64,000 nucleotides of DNA from Erythrobacter sp. UBA1916. GTDB lineage: Bacteria; Pseudomonadota; Alphaproteobacteria; Sphingomonadales; Sphingomonadaceae. The stretch covers positions 47,520 to 111,519 of the forward strand of contig DDFY01000004.1 of the NCBI GenBank assembly GCA_002337385.1, given 5' to 3'. Under the pieces are notes generated by a model. It worked only from the letters and a program-made list of their open reading frames with translations. It had not been told where the DNA came from and did no database searches. Position numbers and translations under genes: made by a program. Positions 43,708 through 52,743 of the stretch are shown here, piece after piece (position 1 is the first letter of the stretch; each line of letters starts with the position of its first letter).

Positions 43708-44516
43708 TGGCGGCCTTGCTGTCATCTGTTCGCCTTGGCGCACTGCTGCGCTTGGCAGCGGCGGTCGTGCTTGCTGCCGCGGCGTTTGTCGGCCCGGTTC
43801 ACGCGCAGGGACGCGATCCGATCCTCGTCGTGGGCGCATCGCAGACCGATATCATCCTGCGGCAGGGTTTTACCGGCACCGAGCTGCTACTCTATGGCGC
43901 GCTGCTCGATCCGCGTGGGCGCCGGGCCGAGGAAGACTACGACATCGTGGTTGTCCTCAAGGGGCCGACCGAGCCGATTACCCTGCGCGAGAAGGAGCAG
44001 ATCGCTGGCATCTGGCTCAATGCCGCGAGTACCGACTACCGTTCGGTCCCCAGCTTCTACGCCATGGCCTCATCGCGCCCGGTGTCCGAGATTGTCGATC
44101 CGCGCACCGCGGCGATCTATGAATTCGGGCTCGATTACATCCAGCTCTCGCCCACCGGCACCATCGACCCGGCGGAACAGGCGCGGTTCTCGTCCGGGTT
44201 GGTCGATCTGCGTCAGCGGCAGGGGCTCTACAGCCAGCTCGACGGTGCGGTCGATCTCGAAGAGGGCGTGCTTTATTCGGTGCGCCTGCCGATCCCCTCC
44301 AACGTGCGGCCGGGTGAATATACCGCGGAAACCTTTGCCGTTCTGCGCGGGCGGGTCATCGCCTCGAACAGCCGCGAGCTGGTGGTTCACAAGGAGGGCG
44401 TTGAGCTCGCCATCGCCAATCGGGCGCAGGACAGTTCGTTTCTCTATGGCCTGTTCGCGATCAGCATGTCGCTGTTCATGGGCTGGGCGGCGGGGCGCCT
44501 GTTCTCGATTGTCTAA
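43707..44516 (+). CDS. TIGR02186 family protein
   Basis: A 269-residue protein with a signal peptide (to PVHAQ) and one C-terminal membrane helix (about 243-262), so most of it lies in the periplasm. The conserved ILRQGFTGTELLLYGAL and the beta-rich middle fit TIGR02186, known mainly as the neighbour of TSUP transporters and of unknown function. The ATG at 43707 shares a base with the upstream TGA; a GTG at 43704 is the alternative. Translational coupling to the transporter is likely. Confidence 0.85.
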   Translation: MAALLSSVRLGALLRLAAAVVLAAAAFVGPVHAQGRDPILVVGASQTDIILRQGFTGTELLLYGALLDPRGRRAEEDYDIVVVLKGPTEPITLREKEQIAGIWLNAASTDYRSVPSFYAMASSRPVSEIVDPRTAAIYEFGLDYIQLSPTGTIDPAEQARFSSGLVDLRQRQGLYSQLDGAVDLEEGVLYSVRLPIPSNVRPGEYTAETFAVLRGRVIASNSRELVVHKEGVELAIANRAQDSSFLYGLFAISMSLFMGWAAGRLFSIV

Positions 44517-44547
44517 CGGCCTGTCAACTATAGACGAACCCCTAGTT

Positions 44548-44577
44548 TTGACGCGATCTTAACTAACCGGCTGCTAT
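44548..44577 (+). promoter_or_regulatory. Candidate sigma-70 promoter of the HerA-like gene
   Basis: TTGACG at 44548-44553 and TGCTAT at 44572-44577 with an 18-base spacer, about 40 bp above the start codon. The -35 is nearly perfect and the -10 is weak. Confidence 0.4.
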
Positions 44578-44615
44578 TCGCGTTCCATTCAAATCGCTTG
44601 GAGCGGAAGTAGCCG

Positions 44616-46319
44616 ATGACCGACATGCGCCAGAACTTCTCCCTCGGCGCGCAGCCGCAAAGTAGGGCTGTAGAACCGGAGACCGCTCCGCTTTCGCCAG
44701 ACGAGGCTGTTGATCTTGCCGCGCTTCCGATCGGTTGTGTGCTCGAAGTTTCGGGCGCTGGCTCGGCCATTGCGCTTGATCTCGCCCGTCTCAACGAGTG
44801 CATGAAAGACGAGGACCCCTCGATTGCGCTGGCCGGGCAGGTCGGCAGCCAAATCAAGGTGCGCACCAACGAGGGGTGGCTGCTCGGCTCGGTGCGTGAT
44901 CAACGGCAGGACCGGCGCGGCGAGGGCAACGTGATCGTGGCCCATATCGATTTCATGGGCGAGGGACTGGAAGAGCGGCTGACCGGCAAGCTCCACTCGT
45001 TCCGCCGCGGCGTGACGCGTTATCCGATCCCCGGCGCGGAGATCTTTCCCGCCACCACCGATGACCTGAAGCAGATCTATTCCTCCGATGGCCGCCGTTC
45101 GATCCAGGTCGGCACGGTCTATCCCACGCGCGACATTCGTGCCGGGATCTATGTCGATGCGATGCTCGGCAAGCACTTCGCGCTGCTCGGCTCGACCGGT
45201 ACCGGTAAGTCGACCGGCGCGGCGCTGATTCTGCACCGCATTTGCCAGGCGGCGCCGCAGGGCCACATCGCGATGATCGATCCGCACGGCGAATATGCCG
45301 CGGCATTCCGCAACACTGGAATGATCTTCGACGTCTCCAACCTGCAGATGCCCTACTGGCTGATGAACTTCGAGGAGCACTGCGAGGTGCTGCTGCGTTC
45401 ATCCGGCAACGATCTGCAGGAAGACAAGGACATTCTCGCCAAGTGCCTGCTGGCGGCGCGGTCGAAGAACCGGCTGGCAGAGGGGCTGGGCAAGATCACC
45501 GTCGATTCGCCGATCCCCTATCTCCTCTCCGACCTCACCAACATGTTACAGGACGAGATGGGTAAGCTCGACAAGGCGACGACCACCGCGCCCTACATGC
45601 GCATCAAGACCAAGATCGAGGAACTGCGCGCCGATCCGCGTTACCAGTTCATGTTCTCCGGTATGCTGGTGGGCGACACCATGTCCGACTTCATTTCCAA
45701 GGTCTTCCGCCTGCCCAGTTCGGACAAGCCGGTTTCGATCATCGACGTTTCGGGCGTTCCCTCCGACATCACCAGCACAGTGGTCGCAGTGCTCAGCCGC
45801 ATGGTGTTCGACTTTGCGATCTGGAGCCGGGGCGAACGCACTACGCCGATCCTGCTGGTCTGCGAGGAAGCCCACCGCTACGTGCCGAGCGAACGCAATT
45901 CGGATGGCAACTCGGTTGGCCGCATCCTGTCGCGCATCGCCAAGGAGGGCCGTAAGTACGGCATCTCGCTCGGCCTTATCACCCAGCGGCCCTCCGACCT
46001 TGCCGAAGGCGTGCTCTCGCAGTGCGGCACGATCATCTCGATGCGGCTCAACAACGAGCGCGACCAGGCCTTTGTGAAGGCGGCCATGCCCGAAGGCGCG
46101 CGCGGGTTCCTCGATTCGGTGCCGGCGCTGCGCAACCGCGAATGCATCATCTGCGGTGAGGGCGTGTCGATCCCGATGCGCGTCAACTTCGACAACCTGG
46201 AGGAGGCCAAGCGCCCGGCCTCCGAAGACCCCAGCTTCATCGAGCTTTGGAGCAATGGTGGCGGCGAAGACGAGATCGTCCATCGCACGGTGCAGCGCTG
46301 GAGAACGCAAGGGGGCTGA
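44616..46319 (+). CDS. HerA/FtsK-like hexameric ATPase (DUF87)
   Basis: A 567-residue protein. An N-terminal HAS-barrel-like domain (about 30-160) is followed by a RecA-like ATPase with Walker A LLGSTGTGKST near residue 190 and Walker B PILLVCEEAHRYVP near 412, then the typical GLITQRPSDLAEGVLSQCGT. HerA-type ATPases translocate DNA, in archaea with NurA nuclease and in some bacteria within defence modules. Neither NurA nor SIR2/DUF4297 partners are adjacent. It looks like a stand-alone, housekeeping-type version. Confidence 0.85.
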   Translation: MTDMRQNFSLGAQPQSRAVEPETAPLSPDEAVDLAALPIGCVLEVSGAGSAIALDLARLNECMKDEDPSIALAGQVGSQIKVRTNEGWLLGSVRDQRQDRRGEGNVIVAHIDFMGEGLEERLTGKLHSFRRGVTRYPIPGAEIFPATTDDLKQIYSSDGRRSIQVGTVYPTRDIRAGIYVDAMLGKHFALLGSTGTGKSTGAALILHRICQAAPQGHIAMIDPHGEYAAAFRNTGMIFDVSNLQMPYWLMNFEEHCEVLLRSSGNDLQEDKDILAKCLLAARSKNRLAEGLGKITVDSPIPYLLSDLTNMLQDEMGKLDKATTTAPYMRIKTKIEELRADPRYQFMFSGMLVGDTMSDFISKVFRLPSSDKPVSIIDVSGVPSDITSTVVAVLSRMVFDFAIWSRGERTTPILLVCEEAHRYVPSERNSDGNSVGRILSRIAKEGRKYGISLGLITQRPSDLAEGVLSQCGTIISMRLNNERDQAFVKAAMPEGARGFLDSVPALRNRECIICGEGVSIPMRVNFDNLEEAKRPASEDPSFIELWSNGGGEDEIVHRTVQRWRTQGG

Positions 46320-46331
46320 CCCCCACCAGCA

Positions 46332-47816
46332 CTAGAGATCCGCGCTCATCCGTCCCGTGGCCTGCCCCTCGGCATGGGCCCCTTCTGCCGCCATTTCCGG
46401 GCTATGCGCGCCCGCCGCAGCGCGCCAGTTGAAGTGATGGTAGAAGTACCAGCCCAGCGCCAGGCCCACCGCCGCCCCGACCGGGAAGCTGAGCCAGATC
46501 GCGTCGGCTTCGAGCCAATGGTAAGTCGCCTCGTAGAAACCGAGCCGCACCGGGAACAGCGCCACCGCCACCACCACCAGCGGAATCCACACCGCGCCGG
46601 CCGCACGCATCGTGGCGGTATAGACCATGGTCACCCCGAACAGGATGAAGTTCCAGCTCGCCAGCAGCTGGATATGCTGCGCAATCGGCACCGCCGGGCT
46701 GTCCGGTCCGAGGAACAGCACCAGCACGGGCCGGTCGAACAGCAGCAGCAGCAAGGTGACAACGCCGGTAAAGGTGAGGTTAAGCCACAGCCCGGCCTTG
46801 GTCACCTTGTCGAGCCCGTCCCACTTCCTCGCGCCGATGAACTGCGCGGCCATCGCGCTCACCGCGCCGCCGATCGCCATGGCGGGCATCTGGATGTAGT
46901 TGAACAGCTGCATGGTCGCGCCATAGGCCGCCGTGGTCAGCAGCCCCTCGCGGTTGACGAGGCCGACCACGATGATCCCGCCGCTGCTCATCACCAGCAG
47001 CTGCGCGCCCATGGGCAGGCCCTTGGTGAGGATGAAGCGCAGTTCCTCCTTCGAGGGCCAGAGGTAGCGCAGCTCCTTCGCGCGCAAACGCAAGGGCAGA
47101 TCCTTGGCATAGACATAGGCGACCATCGCGCAGAACGAGATCAGCGCCGAGATGATCGTCGCCAGCGCCGAACCCGCGATGCCGAGTTGCGGGAACGGGC
47201 CATAGCCCGAGATCAGCAGCGGGTTGAGCATGGTGTCTAGCCCCACGGTCACACCCATGAAGATGAGCGGCGTGCTGGCGTCACCCGTGCCGCGCAGGCC
47301 CATAGAGAGGATGATCGAGACCATCATGAACGGCATCGAGAGGAAGATCAGCTGGAGGTAGACCAGCGCCAGCGGATAGGCCGCTTCGGGCGTTGCCAGC
47401 AGGCGCAGCAGCGGCCCCGCAAAGGCATAGCCCAGTGCGGCAATCGCCAGCATCAGCATGGCGCAAAAGCCCACCGCCGAGCCGAAGCTGCGCCGCGCCC
47501 CGTCGATGTCACGCGCGCCGAAGCGCTGGCCGATCAGCACCGTGCCGGCCATGCCGAAGCCGAAGGCCGCCGAACTGACGAGGAACATCACGATATTGGC
47601 ATTGGCGGTGGCGGCCAGCGCCTCCTCGCCGATCAGCCGACCGACCCAGATCGAGTTGACTGTGCCCGACAGCGACTGCAGCACATTGGTGAGCAGCGCG
47701 GGCAGGCTGAACATCAGCAAGGTCTTGGGGATCGGCCCTGCGGTGAGGTCGCCGCGCATCTTGGCCGGAGCTCGGTCGGGTGCCTTCGCGGGCATGTCTG
47801 TTGGCGAATCGGACAT
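46332..47816 (-). CDS. MATE-family multidrug efflux transporter
   Basis: A 494-residue protein with 12 predicted helices in two homologous halves, including SLSGTVNSIWVGRLIGEEALAA-like helix 1-2 sequence and IQMPAMAIGGAVSAMAAQFIG in the second half. It exports cationic drugs or metabolites using Na+ or H+. The C-terminus carries a 30-residue polar tail. The ATG at 47816 directly follows the queE stop, so the two are co-transcribed. Confidence 0.88.
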   Translation of the reverse strand: MSDSPTDMPAKAPDRAPAKMRGDLTAGPIPKTLLMFSLPALLTNVLQSLSGTVNSIWVGRLIGEEALAATANANIVMFLVSSAAFGFGMAGTVLIGQRFGARDIDGARRSFGSAVGFCAMLMLAIAALGYAFAGPLLRLLATPEAAYPLALVYLQLIFLSMPFMMVSIILSMGLRGTGDASTPLIFMGVTVGLDTMLNPLLISGYGPFPQLGIAGSALATIISALISFCAMVAYVYAKDLPLRLRAKELRYLWPSKEELRFILTKGLPMGAQLLVMSSGGIIVVGLVNREGLLTTAAYGATMQLFNYIQMPAMAIGGAVSAMAAQFIGARKWDGLDKVTKAGLWLNLTFTGVVTLLLLLFDRPVLVLFLGPDSPAVPIAQHIQLLASWNFILFGVTMVYTATMRAAGAVWIPLVVVAVALFPVRLGFYEATYHWLEADAIWLSFPVGAAVGLALGWYFYHHFNWRAAAGAHSPEMAAEGAHAEGQATGRMSADL

Positions 47817-47818
47817 AG

Positions 47819-48553
47819 TCAAGTTCCGCGTGTATCGCCAAACAGGTGAATGTGCATCCTGTCACTCATGCGAAAGCCGTGGGCAAGGCAGATCGGGGCC
47901 AGCCACGTCTCGCGTTCGCGTAGCGTTTCGCTGTCGGTGCCTTCGGGCATCAGGTACACCTTGCCGGGTGTGATCATGTGCTTGCGAACGAGGGCCAGCA
48001 CCTCGTCGACATGCTCGCTGGCGCCGATCACGAACTTGAGCACCGCGCGGCTTTCGCTGGCCCAGAAGTCGAGCATCTCGGGCTTGAGCGCCAGTTCAGC
48101 AGCATTGCCCGAATGGGCGAGCTTGGGGCTGACGTTGAACTGGTCGACCCGAACGTCGAGCCGGGCGGGGGGCTTTGCGGTGCCATTGGTCTCGATCTCG
48201 ACCGCGATGTCGGGCAGGTGTTCGAGCATCGTAGCCAGCGCGCCGCCTTGCAGCATCGGTTCGCCGCCGGTGATCACGAGCCGCTTCTGGCCCAATGCCT
48301 TGATCCTGCGCGCGACCTCTTCCTCGTCGAGCGTGATCTGGTTGGCTGTGCGGTCGTAGGTGGCCGTGTCGCGGTGGGGGCGCTCGTCGCCCTCGAAGTG
48401 CCAGGTGTAGGGCGTGTCGCACCAGACGCAGGCGAGGTTGCAGCGCGACAGGCGCACGAAGGCGACCGGGGTGCCGGTGCTCGGCCCTTCGCCTTGCAGG
48501 GAGGCGAAGATCTCGGGCTCGCCCGGGGCCTGTGTGGCGAGCACTAGCGCCAT
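47819..48553 (-). CDS. queE: 7-carboxy-7-deazaguanine synthase
   Basis: A 244-residue radical-SAM enzyme with the cluster motif CNLACVWC (C38, C42, C45), GEGPSTG before it and the TGGEPMLQ loop. QueE contracts carboxy-tetrahydropterin to the 7-deazaguanine core of queuosine. Other queuosine genes are not in the window. Short direct repeats (GTGTGACA twice near 48568-48585) lie just upstream and may be regulatory. Confidence 0.93.
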   Translation of the reverse strand: MALVLATQAPGEPEIFASLQGEGPSTGTPVAFVRLSRCNLACVWCDTPYTWHFEGDERPHRDTATYDRTANQITLDEEEVARRIKALGQKRLVITGGEPMLQGGALATMLEHLPDIAVEIETNGTAKPPARLDVRVDQFNVSPKLAHSGNAAELALKPEMLDFWASESRAVLKFVIGASEHVDEVLALVRKHMITPGKVYLMPEGTDSETLRERETWLAPICLAHGFRMSDRMHIHLFGDTRGT

Positions 48554-48700
48554 GGTTCAGCCCCAAGGTGTGACAGGTGTGACAGTGTCCTGAGGGGGAA
48601 AACTTGGCGCTTTGTAGCGGGCGCGCAAAGGGGGCGGGTGAGGGTCATGGCGTTTTCCATGCCACAGGCGGCGCGCTGTAGGAAATGTCTAGCAGCGCAC

Positions 48701-48786
48701 CCGCTCGCGCTGAGCTTGTCGAAGGGCAGGTAGTCCCTTTGGGCCATCGAGGTGACTATCCTTCGGCAAGCTCAGGATGAGCGAGG
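48701..48786. repeat. REPIN-like inverted pair of REP repeats
   Basis: The left arm at 48701-48727 contains CTGAGCTTGTCGAAGGGC and the right arm at 48759-48786 contains CCTTCGGCAAGCTCAGGA, inverted relative to each other with about 31 bp between. Same repeat family as at 24.5 and 61.6 kb. It sits between queE and valS, reading into neither. Confidence 0.75.
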
Positions 48787-48812
48787 TTGTGTTTGGGGGC
48801 AGGCTGGGGGCC

Positions 48813-51539
48813 TTACCCCAGCCTTGCCAGCGCCGCCGTCAGCCGTTCGATCTCGCCCGCGTGGTGGGCGTGATCGGCGCGGGCCTTTTCGACCGCTTCG
48901 GGCTTGGCCTTCTCGGCAAAGTTCGGGTTGGACAAGCGCCCGTCGAGGCTCTTGAACTCCTTCTGCGAGGCCGCCAGCGCCTTTTCCAGACGTGCCTTCT
49001 CGGCATCGAGATCGACCACGCCTTCAAGCGGGATCAGGAACACGTCGTCCATCGCCGCGACCTCCATCGCCGCGCCAGCCGGGGCCTCGGCGAACTCCAC
49101 CGGCGTAAGCCGCGCCAGTCGCTCGATCGCTGCCGCGCTGCGCTCGACCACGCGCTTGGCGAGGTCGGACGGGGCGGGGCAGTAGGCGGCAAGCTTCGCG
49201 CCGGGCGCAATGCCCAGCTCGTTCTTCGCCGCGCGGGTGGCGGTGGTGAGCGCGATCACCCAGTCGATAGCGTCGGTCGCGTCCTTGGAGACGCTGGCCT
49301 CGGGCGCGGGCCATTGGGCAAGGATCAGGTCGTAGGGCCGCTCGCCTTGCGCGTGCCACAGTTCCTCGGTGATGAAGGGCATGAACGGGTGCAGCATGAC
49401 GAGGATCTGGTCGAGCGCCCAGCCAGCCACGGCGCGGGTTTCGACAGCGGCGGGGCTGTCCGCATCGCCCGCGAAGACCGGCTTGATCAGCTCCAGATAC
49501 CAGTCGCAGAAGCGGCTCCAGGCGAACTGGTAGATGGTGTTGGCGGCGGCATCGAAGCGCAGCTCGGCCATGGCCTTGTCCAGCGCCTCGACCGTCTGCG
49601 CGACCTCGCCGATAATCCACTGGTTTGCCGCCAGTTTGGCTGCAGGTGCAGCGACGCTATCGCTCGCGCCGATGCCGTTCGACTGGCAGAAGCGGGTGGC
49701 GTTCCAGAGCTTGGTGGCGAAGTTGCGATAGCCTTCGACGCGGCTCTCATCCATCTTGATGTCGCGGCCCTGGCTTTCCATCGCCGCCATGAAGAAGCGC
49801 AGCGCATCGGCGCCATATTTGTCGATCAGGATCAGCGGGTCGACCACGTTGCCCTTCGACTTCGACATCTTCGAGCCATCGGCGGCGCGCACCAGCCCGT
49901 GCAGATAGAGGCGCGGCCAGGGGTTCTGGCCGGTCATCTGCTGGCCCATCATCATCATGCGGGCATCCCAGAAGAACAGGATGTCAAAGCCCGAGACGAG
50001 CAGGTTGTTGGGGTAGTGCTTTTCGACCAGCGCGGTCTCGTCGGGCCAGCCGAGCGTGGCGAAGGGCCACAGCGCGGAGGAGAACCAGGTGTCGAGGACG
50101 TCGTTGTCGCGGGTCAGGGGCTTCCCACCCGCAAGCGCCTTGGCCTCTTCCTCGGTCTCGGCAACGTAGGCCTGACCGTCCGCATCATACCAAGCCGGAA
50201 TCCGGTGTCCCCACCACAGCTGGCGGCTCACACACCACGGCTGGATATTCTCCATCCAGTTGAAGAAGGTTTTCTCCCAGCTCTTGGGCACGATCTCGAC
50301 ATCGCCGTTCTTCACTGCGTCAATCGGCTTGCCCGCCAGCTTCTCGGCATCGACATACCACTGGTCGGTCAGCCACGGTTCGATCACCACGCCGCCACGG
50401 TCGCCGAAGGGGGTGGCGATCACGCGCGGCTCGGCGTCGTGTTCGACCTCTTCGCCCTTCTTGGTCTTGGCGATGTGGGGGATCAGCAGGCCCTCGGCCT
50501 TGAGCGCCGCCACGACCTTTTCGCGCGCGCCGTCCTCGCCATCGCGCTTGAAGCGGTGCAGGCCGATATAGTCCTCGGGCACCAGCCTGTCCGCCGTCTG
50601 GCAGACGTTGGCATCCTGATCGAGCATGTTGAGCATGTCGGCAGGCGCAATCCCAGCGCGCTTGCCCACTTCGAAGTCGTTGAAATCGTGCCCCGGCGTG
50701 ATCTTCACCGCGCCTGAGCCCAGCTCGGGATCGGCATGCTCGTCGGCGACGATGGGGATGCGCCGTCCGGTGATCGGCAGCGTCACGAACTTGCCGACCA
50801 CGCTGGCATAGCGCTCGTCGCTCGGGTGCACCGCCACGGCCATATCGGCCAGCATCGTTTCGGGGCGGGTGGTGGCCACTTCGATATAGTCGCGACCGTC
50901 ATCGAGGGTCACGCCATCGGCAAGCGGATACTTGAAGTGCCAGAACCCGCCGTTCACATTCTGCGTCTCGACCTCAAGGTCGGAGATCGCGGTCTTCAGC
51001 TTGGGGTCCCAGTTCACCAGCCGTTTGTCGCGGTAAATCAACCCCTTGTTATAGAGGTCGACAAAGACCTTGAGCACGGCCTTGGTGAAGTGCTCGTCCA
51101 TGGTGAACTGCTCGCGGCTCCAGTCCATCGAGCAGCCGAGGCGGCGCAGCTGGCGGGTGATCGTGCCGCCGCTCTCGTGTTTCCACTCCCACACCTTCTC
51201 GATGAACTGCTCGCGGGTGTAGTTGGTGCGCTTGTCCTGCGCCGCTTCCATCTGCCGTTCGACCACCATCTGCGTGGCGATCCCGGCGTGGTCGGTGCCC
51301 ACCACCCACAGTGCATCTTTGCCTTTCATGCGCTCGTACCGGATCACAATGTCCTGCAGAGTGTTATCCAGCGCATGACCGATATGCAGCGAGCCCGTGA
51401 CGTTGGGCGGAGGATTGACGATGGTGAAGGGTTCGGCATCCGGGCGCTCGGGCCGGAACGCGCCGGTTTCCTCCCAATGGGTGTACCATTTCGCCTCGAT
51501 GGCGGCGGGATCAAAAGTCTTGGACAGTTCTTCGCTCAT
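48813..51539 (-). CDS. valS: Valyl-tRNA synthetase
   Basis: A 908-residue class I synthetase. HIGH is at residues 52-55 within PPNVTGSLHIGHAL, and KMSKSKGNV lies near residue 557. An editing domain lies between them, and a C-terminal coiled coil (LEKALAASQKEFKSLDGRLS) ends the protein. It charges tRNA-Val, including the tRNA-Val(CAC) at 5.4 kb. The frame is open 62 codons further up, but homology starts at MSEELSKTF, so 51539 is used. Confidence 0.96.
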   Translation of the reverse strand: MSEELSKTFDPAAIEAKWYTHWEETGAFRPERPDAEPFTIVNPPPNVTGSLHIGHALDNTLQDIVIRYERMKGKDALWVVGTDHAGIATQMVVERQMEAAQDKRTNYTREQFIEKVWEWKHESGGTITRQLRRLGCSMDWSREQFTMDEHFTKAVLKVFVDLYNKGLIYRDKRLVNWDPKLKTAISDLEVETQNVNGGFWHFKYPLADGVTLDDGRDYIEVATTRPETMLADMAVAVHPSDERYASVVGKFVTLPITGRRIPIVADEHADPELGSGAVKITPGHDFNDFEVGKRAGIAPADMLNMLDQDANVCQTADRLVPEDYIGLHRFKRDGEDGAREKVVAALKAEGLLIPHIAKTKKGEEVEHDAEPRVIATPFGDRGGVVIEPWLTDQWYVDAEKLAGKPIDAVKNGDVEIVPKSWEKTFFNWMENIQPWCVSRQLWWGHRIPAWYDADGQAYVAETEEEAKALAGGKPLTRDNDVLDTWFSSALWPFATLGWPDETALVEKHYPNNLLVSGFDILFFWDARMMMMGQQMTGQNPWPRLYLHGLVRAADGSKMSKSKGNVVDPLILIDKYGADALRFFMAAMESQGRDIKMDESRVEGYRNFATKLWNATRFCQSNGIGASDSVAAPAAKLAANQWIIGEVAQTVEALDKAMAELRFDAAANTIYQFAWSRFCDWYLELIKPVFAGDADSPAAVETRAVAGWALDQILVMLHPFMPFITEELWHAQGERPYDLILAQWPAPEASVSKDATDAIDWVIALTTATRAAKNELGIAPGAKLAAYCPAPSDLAKRVVERSAAAIERLARLTPVEFAEAPAGAAMEVAAMDDVFLIPLEGVVDLDAEKARLEKALAASQKEFKSLDGRLSNPNFAEKAKPEAVEKARADHAHHAGEIERLTAALARLG

Positions 51540-51633
51540 GGCGCCCGCCTTTGCCAGCGGCTTTCCCCAAGGGCAATGGCCATAAGCCCGCGCCGCGCTT
51601 GTATGCGCGGCACTTTGGCCGCATAGCGTGCCC

Positions 51634-52743
51634 ATGCGCGAGTGGGCGGAGCATAGCATACACGAGGCAGGGGGAAGCCTGACCGTCGCGATCAGCGGGC
51701 CTTTGCGCGTATCCTCGATCGGCAAGCTCGACCCCCAGCTGCGCGCAATGGAAGAGCCGGTGCAGACGGTGGACCTCAGCGAGGTGACCGAAGTCGATAC
51801 GGTCGGCGCCTGGGTCGTTCAGCGTTTTGTCGAAGCCAACAATGCCACGGTAGTCGGTGCCAGCGAACAGGCCCGGGTGCTGATGGAATCGGTGCGCGAG
51901 GCACAGTCCAGCGCCGATGTGAAGCGGCCGCGCCTGCCGTTCTTCACCCGCGTGCCCGAGTTCACCGGCGAGAAGGTCGTCCACTGGTTCCAGGGCGTCT
52001 ACGGCATGTTCGGCTTTCTGGGTGCGGTGATCATCGCCTTTTTCGGCACGATCCGCCATCCGGGCCGCTTTCGCGGGCTGGCGCTGGTGCGGCAGATGGA
52101 GATGGTCGGCGTTTCGAGCCTGCCCATTATCGGCCTGATGAGCTTCCTGATCGGCATCGTTATCGCGCAGCAGGGCGCGGTGCAGTTGCAACAGTTCGGC
52201 GCTGAGACGCTGACGGTGAACCTCGTGGGCCGCATCACCCTGCGCGAACTGGGCGTGCTGATGACCGCGATCATGGTGGCGGGTCGCTCGGGCAGCGCCT
52301 TTGCCGCGCAGATCGGCACCATGAAGCTGACCGAGGAAGTCGACGCCATGCGCACCATCGGCGTGGCCCCGATCGAGGCGCTGGTCCTGCCGCGTATCCT
52401 TGCCGCCGTGCTGATGATGCCGCTGCTGGGGTTCTTCTCCAGTGTCGTGGCGATCATCGGCGGGGCGGTGATCGGTGATGTGATGCTGGGCATTCCGTTC
52501 CTCACCTTCCTCGCCCGCATTCAGGAAGTGGTGCCACTGCACGATTTCTATGTCGGCATGGTCAAGGCCCCGGTGTTCGGCCTGATCGTGGCGGTATCGG
52601 GTTGCCATCAAGGCATGCTGGTGAAGGGCAATGCCGAGGAGGTGGGCCTGCGCACTACCCAGGCGGTGGTGCAGGCGATTTTCATGGTGATCGTGCTCGA
52701 CGCCTTCTTTGCGGTGTTTTTCACCGAGATCGGCTGGGGATGA
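51634..52743 (+). CDS. mlaE: MlaE-type lipid ABC transporter permease with N-terminal STAS domain
   Basis: A 369-residue protein. Residues about 1-95 form a STAS-like domain (TVAISGPLRVSSIGKLD, TVDLSEVTEVDTVGAWV), equivalent to MlaB fused to the permease. The MlaE permease follows with GLMSFLIGIVIAQQGAVQL and GSAFAAQIGTMKLTEEVDA. It is the membrane core of the phospholipid transporter that maintains outer-membrane asymmetry. A GTG at 51628 is an alternative start. It overlaps mlaF by four bases. Confidence 0.9.
   Translation: MREWAEHSIHEAGGSLTVAISGPLRVSSIGKLDPQLRAMEEPVQTVDLSEVTEVDTVGAWVVQRFVEANNATVVGASEQARVLMESVREAQSSADVKRPRLPFFTRVPEFTGEKVVHWFQGVYGMFGFLGAVIIAFFGTIRHPGRFRGLALVRQMEMVGVSSLPIIGLMSFLIGIVIAQQGAVQLQQFGAETLTVNLVGRITLRELGVLMTAIMVAGRSGSAFAAQIGTMKLTEEVDAMRTIGVAPIEALVLPRILAAVLMMPLLGFFSSVVAIIGGAVIGDVMLGIPFLTFLARIQEVVPLHDFYVGMVKAPVFGLIVAVSGCHQGMLVKGNAEEVGLRTTQAVVQAIFMVIVLDAFFAVFFTEIGWG

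Noticed and set aside
42190..43839. 549-codon minus-strand ORF
   Set aside because: His/Gln/Arg-rich shadow of the NfrA-like and TSUP genes on the other strand; composition is typical of antisense frames in GC-rich DNA.
44616..46319. HerA-based antiphage defence system
   Set aside because: No SIR2, DUF4297 or NurA partner adjacent; neighbours are metabolic and transport genes.
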